The position numbers and the translations under genes were made by a program. The notes under the pieces are model-generated. The model saw nothing but the letters and a program-made list of their open reading frames with translations, did not search any database and was not told the DNA's origin. A stretch of DNA of 64,000 nt, taken from contig JALLLT010000014.1 of the NCBI GenBank assembly GCA_025266875.1, positions 558,001 to 622,000 on the forward strand, given 5' to 3'. The number at the start of each line of letters is the position of its first letter. Position 1 is the first letter of the stretch. Positions 59,272 to 64,000 of the stretch are shown here, piece by piece. Origin of the DNA: Fennellomyces sp. T-0311 (lineage: Eukaryota; Mucoromycota; Mucoromycetes; Mucorales; Lichtheimiaceae).

Positions 59272-60243
59272 TTACTGTGTCTTTCTATCAGTAATCTCTC
59301 TCAGAGTCTTGACCATGTCATCACGAACGCTCGTGGACAACTTGTCAATGGAAGCCGAGTCTTCTTGGACATCGGATGTGTCAACTGGGGGCAGAACCTT
59401 GATCTTGACAACGCCGGACTTGAACCGTTTTGACTTGGAATCGTACAAGTCGTAGTAGTTGGCAATGACGATAGGGATAATGGGAACGCGAGCCTGGACA
59501 GACATGTAGAATGCGCCCTTCTTGAACTTTAGCAGATCGAGTTCTTCGGCATGGCCACGTGTGCCTTCAGGGAAGAACCATACACTAGTCTAAAACACGA
59601 TACAATGTCAATAAACACCACCCCGTTTTACTTGTTGAAGTTCACATACATTCTTCTTATGGATTTGCTTGACGGTCTCCTTGGCTGTTGCAATTGCATC
59701 CTTTTGGTTCTTTCGATCCACAAAGATGTTTTTGGCCAACGTCACTGTCACGGGATTAGCTCTTTGGTAGTTCAAATTGTGCATATGATAATACTTACTG
59801 TACCATCCCAGGAAGGGGTAATACTTCAAGGCCTTCTTCGCAACGACGGCGGTGGCCTTGGGGAACACGCTGGCCATAAAGAAAATATCCATACTGGATT
59901 GGTGGTTGGCGCAGAAAATGGCTGGCGAATCACGCTCCAAGTGCTCAGCGCCTTCAATCTCAACCTTAATGTCGACCAAGTACCCGAGCAAATTGTAGTA
60001 GAATCGGGCCACTGACCAATTGACCAAGTCGGCACGGCCAAAGATTGGCAACACGAGCGATGCCACGACGCCATAGAAAGCGCATACTGCCAGGCAGAAC
60101 ACGCAAACGACACTACGGTAGTAGAAGCCACCCCGTTTTCGGTAAACAATGGCAAATGCACCGGCTCCCACCAACAGTGTTGTCAGAACCGCCATTTTAG
60201 TCAAGAAGAAAGCGAGAGAGGGAAAAGGCAAGCTGGAGTCCAA
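59272..60243 (-). CDS. 1-acyl-sn-glycerol-3-phosphate acyltransferase (LPAAT)
   Basis: Acylates lysophosphatidic acid to phosphatidic acid in the ER, the PlsC/SLC1 step of glycerolipid synthesis. Exons 59650-60243 and 59272-59589 give 303 aa. Two N-terminal hydrophobic segments (residues 15-35 and 42-66) precede catalytic motif I NHQSSMD (N113-H114-x4-D119). Motif III WFFPEGTR (about 202-209) starts the second exon. RADLVNW and KRGGFYYRS belong to the membrane-proximal part. ANPVTVTLAKNIFVDRKN corresponds to motif II and PIIPIVIANY to motif IV. Met17 (60195) is an alternative start. It shares a 90-bp divergent promoter region with ARPC2. Confidence 0.93.
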
Positions 60244-60333
60244 AAATTACGCGAAATATATAATGGCGGAGGACGATTTCCACCAGCTCCCGCTTGGCAC
60301 TACCTTTCACGCTTGGTTCAGACAAAAAAAACG
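60244..60333. promoter_or_regulatory. 90-bp divergent promoter, LPAAT / ARPC2
   Basis: Only 90 bp separate the two start codons on opposite strands, so both core promoters and 5' UTRs must fit here or overlap the neighbours. It contains ATATATAATGG (about 60255), a TATA-like element. A short plus-strand frame from 60149 through this region is the antisense of the LPAAT start. Confidence 0.55.
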
Positions 60334-61490
60334 ATGATTTTATTGGATTACTACAACGTCATTTTAAAGGACACCCTCGAGGCTCGACTGAAGGCGTACG
60401 TGGAAACGGAGATATGTAACCTGGCAACCAAGGCTTATCTTTTTTTTGTGTAGGGGCAAACGTGAATCGGTGGACATGACCATTGTCGACTTTGATGGCG
60501 TCACGTACTACATCTCGACGCCCGAGACAAAAACTGTACTTCATATTTCGCTTCAGTGGGCTTGTTTCCCAGAACTGGTCAAGTATGGCGCTGAACAGAT
60601 TCTTCAACGCGAATATGGTAGCTATTTGGCACCACAACCTACGCAGGGCTACGATTTGACGCTGGTGATCGACTTGGATAGTGTTCCCAACGATCAAGGT
60701 AATACTTGCATTGCATTATATTCTTTGCTTACTTATATAAATCACATACAGAGGCCAAAGATGCACTTATTCGCAAAGTGTCGTTGTTGAAGCGCAACCT
60801 GCTCGCCGCTCCATTTGAACGCGCCTTTAGCGAACAAGAGGAATACGAAAATGAAGAAAAGCCCAACCCATCGTCTGAGCTGATGTCTGTGCAATACCGT
60901 TCGGACGAGGCCATCTACATCAAATCGAGCTTCGATCGTGTCACTGTCATTTTCAGCACAAAGTTCAAGGACGAGACGGATAAGATTTTCGGAAAGGTGT
61001 TTTTGCAGGAATTTGTGGATGCTCGTCGTCGTCCTGCTTTGCAGAATGCTCCTCAGGTGCTCTACTCTACTCGTGAACCACCCATGGAACTTCGTAGCTT
61101 GATCACGCAGGACACCCCCGACACGAGCTATGTGACCTTTGGTATGTGAATATATATATCCAAGCAACTTGGATTGTCGCTAAGATACGGTTGTTTAGTC
61201 CTTTTCCCTCAACATTTCACACGAGGTGATGTCCGTGAGGAAACCATTTCACGTATCCAGATTTTCCGCGATTACCTCCACTACCATATCAAGTGCTCAA
61301 AGGCATACATGCATACCCGAATGAGAGCACGCGTCCGCGACTTCTTGAAGGTTCTGAACCGAGCCAAACCCGAAAACACCAGTGTCGAGAAGAAGACCGT
61401 CAGGTAAGCACTTTCCACGGTTGAGATGTATGTATCGGAAACTGACTGAACATCTTTTCTTGTAGTGGAAGAACATTCCGCAGAAGCTAG
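60334..61490 (+). CDS. ARPC2: Arp2/3 complex subunit 2 (p34)
   Basis: Core scaffold subunit of the Arp2/3 actin-nucleating complex, contacting the mother filament. Five exons (60334-60395, 60454-60698, 60752-61141, 61199-61403, 61466-61490) give 308 aa; human has 300. The start [19 protein letters not shown] fits the family. Further landmarks are [95 protein letters not shown] and the terminal [10 protein letters not shown] plus GRTFRRS. The last exon is 25 nt. The stop is 21 bp from that of the convergent TYW3 gene. Confidence 0.95.
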
Positions 61491-61511
61491 ATTCTATTTT
61501 CCCATTTTTTT

Positions 61512-62398
61512 TTATTCTTGCTCTTCTAAATTGAGATCAGTGAAATCAATATCCACCATGGAATTGGCTTTTGTAGCCGTCTTTTGTCTCTCCATGCCTT
61601 CTTTTCGTTTCCGTTCTCGTCGCTGTTCTTTTGTTTCTACTCGAGTGACACTCCCTTGCACTTCCTTTTCCATCATTTCCTCAAACACCTTCATGCGTTC
61701 CGTGTTTTGCGTGAATTTGGCATTGGACATGCGAAGCAGCAAGAATAAGTACGTTGGATCGACCAAACACTGTATATCACCGTTCGCATCAACGTATCCA
61801 ATGGGCGTATCGATCTTGTGCGTGCTTCGGATCGCCAGCATTTCGCGAGTCTTTGATGGTGTAATGCCACTATTCTGATATCCTGCCTGGAACGCTAAGC
61901 TGTTTAATCGCATTGAAGCTTCCAGTGACGCGGATTCGACGTGCAAGATCTATGTCCTTCGTTAACTTTTCTGTAACCCAATGTACGCAAAGAACTCACC
62001 AAAGGTTCAAACTTAAAGTAGACCATTTGCTTATTCAGGATATCTTTTGCAGTTGCGCTGCTGTTATTCCGAACCACCCGACGATCCGATCCAAACAAAA
62101 GGTGAACGATCCAGTCATCATTCGCGTCTTGAGGAATGGTCACTGGGTCATGCGTAACATAGAGCCAAATGCCACCTTTGGTAGTCGATTTATCGTCTTG
62201 GAAACCTTCACAATAGACCGCGACACGACCGGAGCAGCTGCTGGTGGTGTAGTAGTTTGGATGTCTATTGATTATATGGATCAAGTCAAGAATGGGAGCA
62301 TCGATGAATCCCTTTGGTGATTTGTCTCGTCGTTCTGAATCGAGAGCTTCGACCAATGAAGAAACCACTTGATGTTTTCGTGCTGCGAATGAATCCAT
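61512..62398 (-). CDS. TYW3: tRNA wybutosine-synthesising protein 3
   Basis: Methylates the tricyclic intermediate of wybutosine at G37 of tRNA-Phe. Exons 62000-62398 and 61512-61949 (50-nt intron) give 278 aa. Family landmarks: DKSPKGFIDAPILDLIHIIN, HPNYYTTSSCSGRVAVYCE (the conserved SSCSGR-type motif), GGIWLYVTHDP, VYFKFEPL and, after the intron, ILHVESASLEASMRL with GYQNSGITPS. The C-terminal ~60 residues are charged and coiled-coil-like. The start is 44 bp from the stop of the upstream tandem gene (POM33-like). Confidence 0.92.
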
Positions 62399-62442
62399 TA
62401 AAAAGTGAAAAAGAAAACTTTATATAAAATAACGGACTGAGT

Positions 62443-63490
62443 TTAAGCACGACGATGCGTGGATTCTGTCCTTGAAGAAGATCCACTACTGCTTCTTCTG
62501 CTACTATTAGTTGTACTACTGGTTGCGCTGCCATATCGAATCACCAATCCTTTGACATTCACGTATACTTTGCACATGATTTGTGCCCATCGTCTTGGAT
62601 CGTTGGCTAGAGGTAAGATCCACTGATCCAGCTTTGCCGATGCGTCATGCAAGGCCTCTCGGGTATACGGTGATAAGTAATATCGAAGCCGTAAAAAGTG
62701 AGCAAACACAATCAGTGCGAGTACCGATGTTTGGAAACTATGCTGTGGTTTGAATATGCATGTTGCTTATATGGGATCAATACACAATTACCTGAGGACA
62801 CCAAGCAGCAATTGTCCCATCACACCAACAACCTCGACGTACGCAGCCAGCTGCATGGCCATTTCATGATGCTCATCTGTGTACTGCTTGATGGACCGAC
62901 ATGCCTGCGCGATGGGTGAATTGCTTTCTTCGGGGAATAGCACGGGCATGATGGCACTTGGAATATATGCAAACATGTGAAATAGCGAAAAGATGAAAAA
63001 CGGAACCAGTGTCACTATGGTAATCGTTAGTAACCATGGCATCCCTCCTTCGCCAAGAAGAATACAATACCAGTGATAGGGTGATACGAGTACCAGTAAA
63101 ATGCCAATGCAAAGTATTGTACGTTCTCATTCCCAATAACCTCCATATCAAACCGCTTAGGTATCTGTGCTGGAGCGTTAATACCCGTGCTCTCTCTAGC
63201 AACCAAAACCAGTATCCAACCTACACCAACAGATTTCCAAATGACGATTCCGTATGATATCAACGATCCGGCATGAGCGCGTTTGTAATATCCCGTGTAA
63301 GGATGAAGTGAAAGTACGGATGTAAAGTAAAGAAGGGCATTAAACACGAGACAGACATGACCACACCACCAGTAAAATTGTGGATGCTAGGCTAACTCGA
63401 TGAGCTTCCAACATGGACCAAGTGAAATAAAAGGGCATTTACCTTGGCAAGAGTTATTAGTCGCTCAGTCAATGGCGGATGATCCGTCAT
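62443..63490 (-). CDS. POM33/TMEM33-family ER and nuclear-pore membrane protein
   Basis: Exons 63443-63490, 63071-63386, 62792-63014 and 62443-62737 give 293 aa. The TMEM33/Pom33/Tts1 pattern is visible: N-terminal LITLAKHPQFYWW, helix LVFNALLYFTSVLSLHP, GYYKRAHAGSLISYGIV, then NVQYFALAFYWYSYHPITV, helix LVPFFIFSLFHMFAYI, a helical spacer, GQLLLGVL, VLALIVFAHFLRLRYY and SPYTREALHDASAKLD. The Ser/Arg-rich tail is species-specific. In yeasts this family shapes tubular ER and helps distribute nuclear pores. One exon boundary (ACT-G / TGACACTGG) replaces an otherwise frame-broken read-through. Confidence 0.88.
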
Positions 63491-63616
63491 TTTTTTTGAA
63501 AGGCGTTATATTATATGGTAAAGGTTACACTAGGTCAGGAACAGAATAAGTTCACCTCCCTCTTTTATATACGGGATTGGATGACTTTTCGCATGAGTTC
63601 AATTTCCCGTTTACTT

Positions 63617-64000
63617 TCACAATGCTTTTTTCATGACAACGAGACACACGCTTGAGATCTTTAATTCGACACCTGGATACGTGAACGGGATCTTGTCGCC
63701 CACTTGAACAAAACCTAGCTTGGAGTACCATCCCACGATCTCTGGTCGGTTATCAAATGATGTTAGCGTCGCCTTGGTGGCACCCATCGAGCGCATATGA
63801 TCAAAGACCGCGTACATCAGGCGCCTGCCTACTCCTTTGGATTGATACTCGGGTAAGACCGACAGAATGGAGATTTCTGACTCTTCGTTCACGACAGGCG
63901 CTGCTTTGATCGTGCCTATCACCGTATCGCCATCAAACGCATACAATAGCATATTTTGACGCACCAGGCTTTCAATATCTTTTGGTGACGTGCGTGCTCC
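63617..64000 (-). CDS. GNAT-family N-acetyltransferase (5' end outside window)
   Basis: An open minus-strand frame continues past the right edge. Motif A VLPEYQSKGVGRRLM carries the Q/R-x-x-G-x-G acetyl-CoA loop. Upstream is VIGTIKAAP and EISILSV (strands 3-4), downstream ATLTSFDNRPEIVGWYSKLGF (motif B, typical of GNATs). The last residues are basic (VVMKKAL). Substrate cannot be told. A gap of 126 bp separates its stop from the POM33 start. Confidence 0.88.
   Translation of the reverse strand, partial: GARTSPKDIESLVRQNMLLYAFDGDTVIGTIKAAPVVNEESEISILSVLPEYQSKGVGRRLMYAVFDHMRSMGATKATLTSFDNRPEIVGWYSKLGFVQVGDKIPFTYPGVELKISSVCLVVMKKAL

Noticed and set aside
1..64000. CRISPR array, bacterial operon or prophage
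   Set aside because: No regularly spaced short repeats, no Shine-Dalgarno-linked gene strings; genes are spliced and eukaryotic.

Overview
The window is nuclear DNA of a fungus, most likely an early-diverging (Mucoromycota-type) filamentous species. Evidence: protein genes are cut by many short introns (about 45-70 nt) with GT-AG ends, CTAAC/CTGAC-like branch sites and the standard code; the repertoire is eukaryotic; and it combines fungal features (GPI-anchored Cys-rich protein, CaaX protein, SET1) with an SZT2-type protein and a Fanzor relic, which do not occur in yeasts. No bacterial operon, CRISPR or plasmid feature was seen. The species assignment is inference.

The window has two compartments. 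Positions 1 to about 29,800 are AT-rich and repeat-dominated. They hold a tRNA-bearing inverted repeat (540-2107 and 21291-22959), several solo LTRs, foldback elements and MITEs, a decayed Fanzor (eukaryotic TnpB-like) gene at 4280-7651, two decayed unknown genes, and one large intact gene: a nine-exon SZT2 homologue (10154-20374, 3253 aa). Each inverted-repeat arm carries an identical initiator tRNA-Met gene and its own different solo LTR. With the LTRs removed, the two arms have nearly the same length.

Positions 29,887 to 64,000 are mostly gene-dense. In order: DHHC palmitoyltransferase (+), Pro-rich PPxY membrane protein (+), EIF1AD-like (-), DNA polymerase delta subunit 2 (+), CaaX-box protein (+), GPI-anchored Cys-rich protein (-), NCLX-type cation/Ca2+ exchanger (+), a three-repeat HNH/NUMOD4-like protein (+), F-box protein (+), SET1 H3K4 methyltransferase (-), then a gene-poor gap (51.3-59.2 kb) containing only a small RNASEK/V-ATPase-f-like gene and TE relics, then LPA acyltransferase (-), ARPC2 (+), TYW3 (-), POM33/TMEM33 (-) and the 3' part of a GNAT acetyltransferase (-).

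For each spliced gene I chose exon joins from the reading frame plus splice consensus. Total coding lengths all come out divisible by three (SZT2 9762, NCLX 2757, SET1 3519, POLD2 1386, DHHC 1230, ARPC2 927 nt), which supports the models. The genes do not form one pathway: they are housekeeping functions (DNA replication, chromatin, actin nucleation, lipid synthesis, tRNA modification, membrane traffic, nutrient signalling) next to a transposon-rich block.
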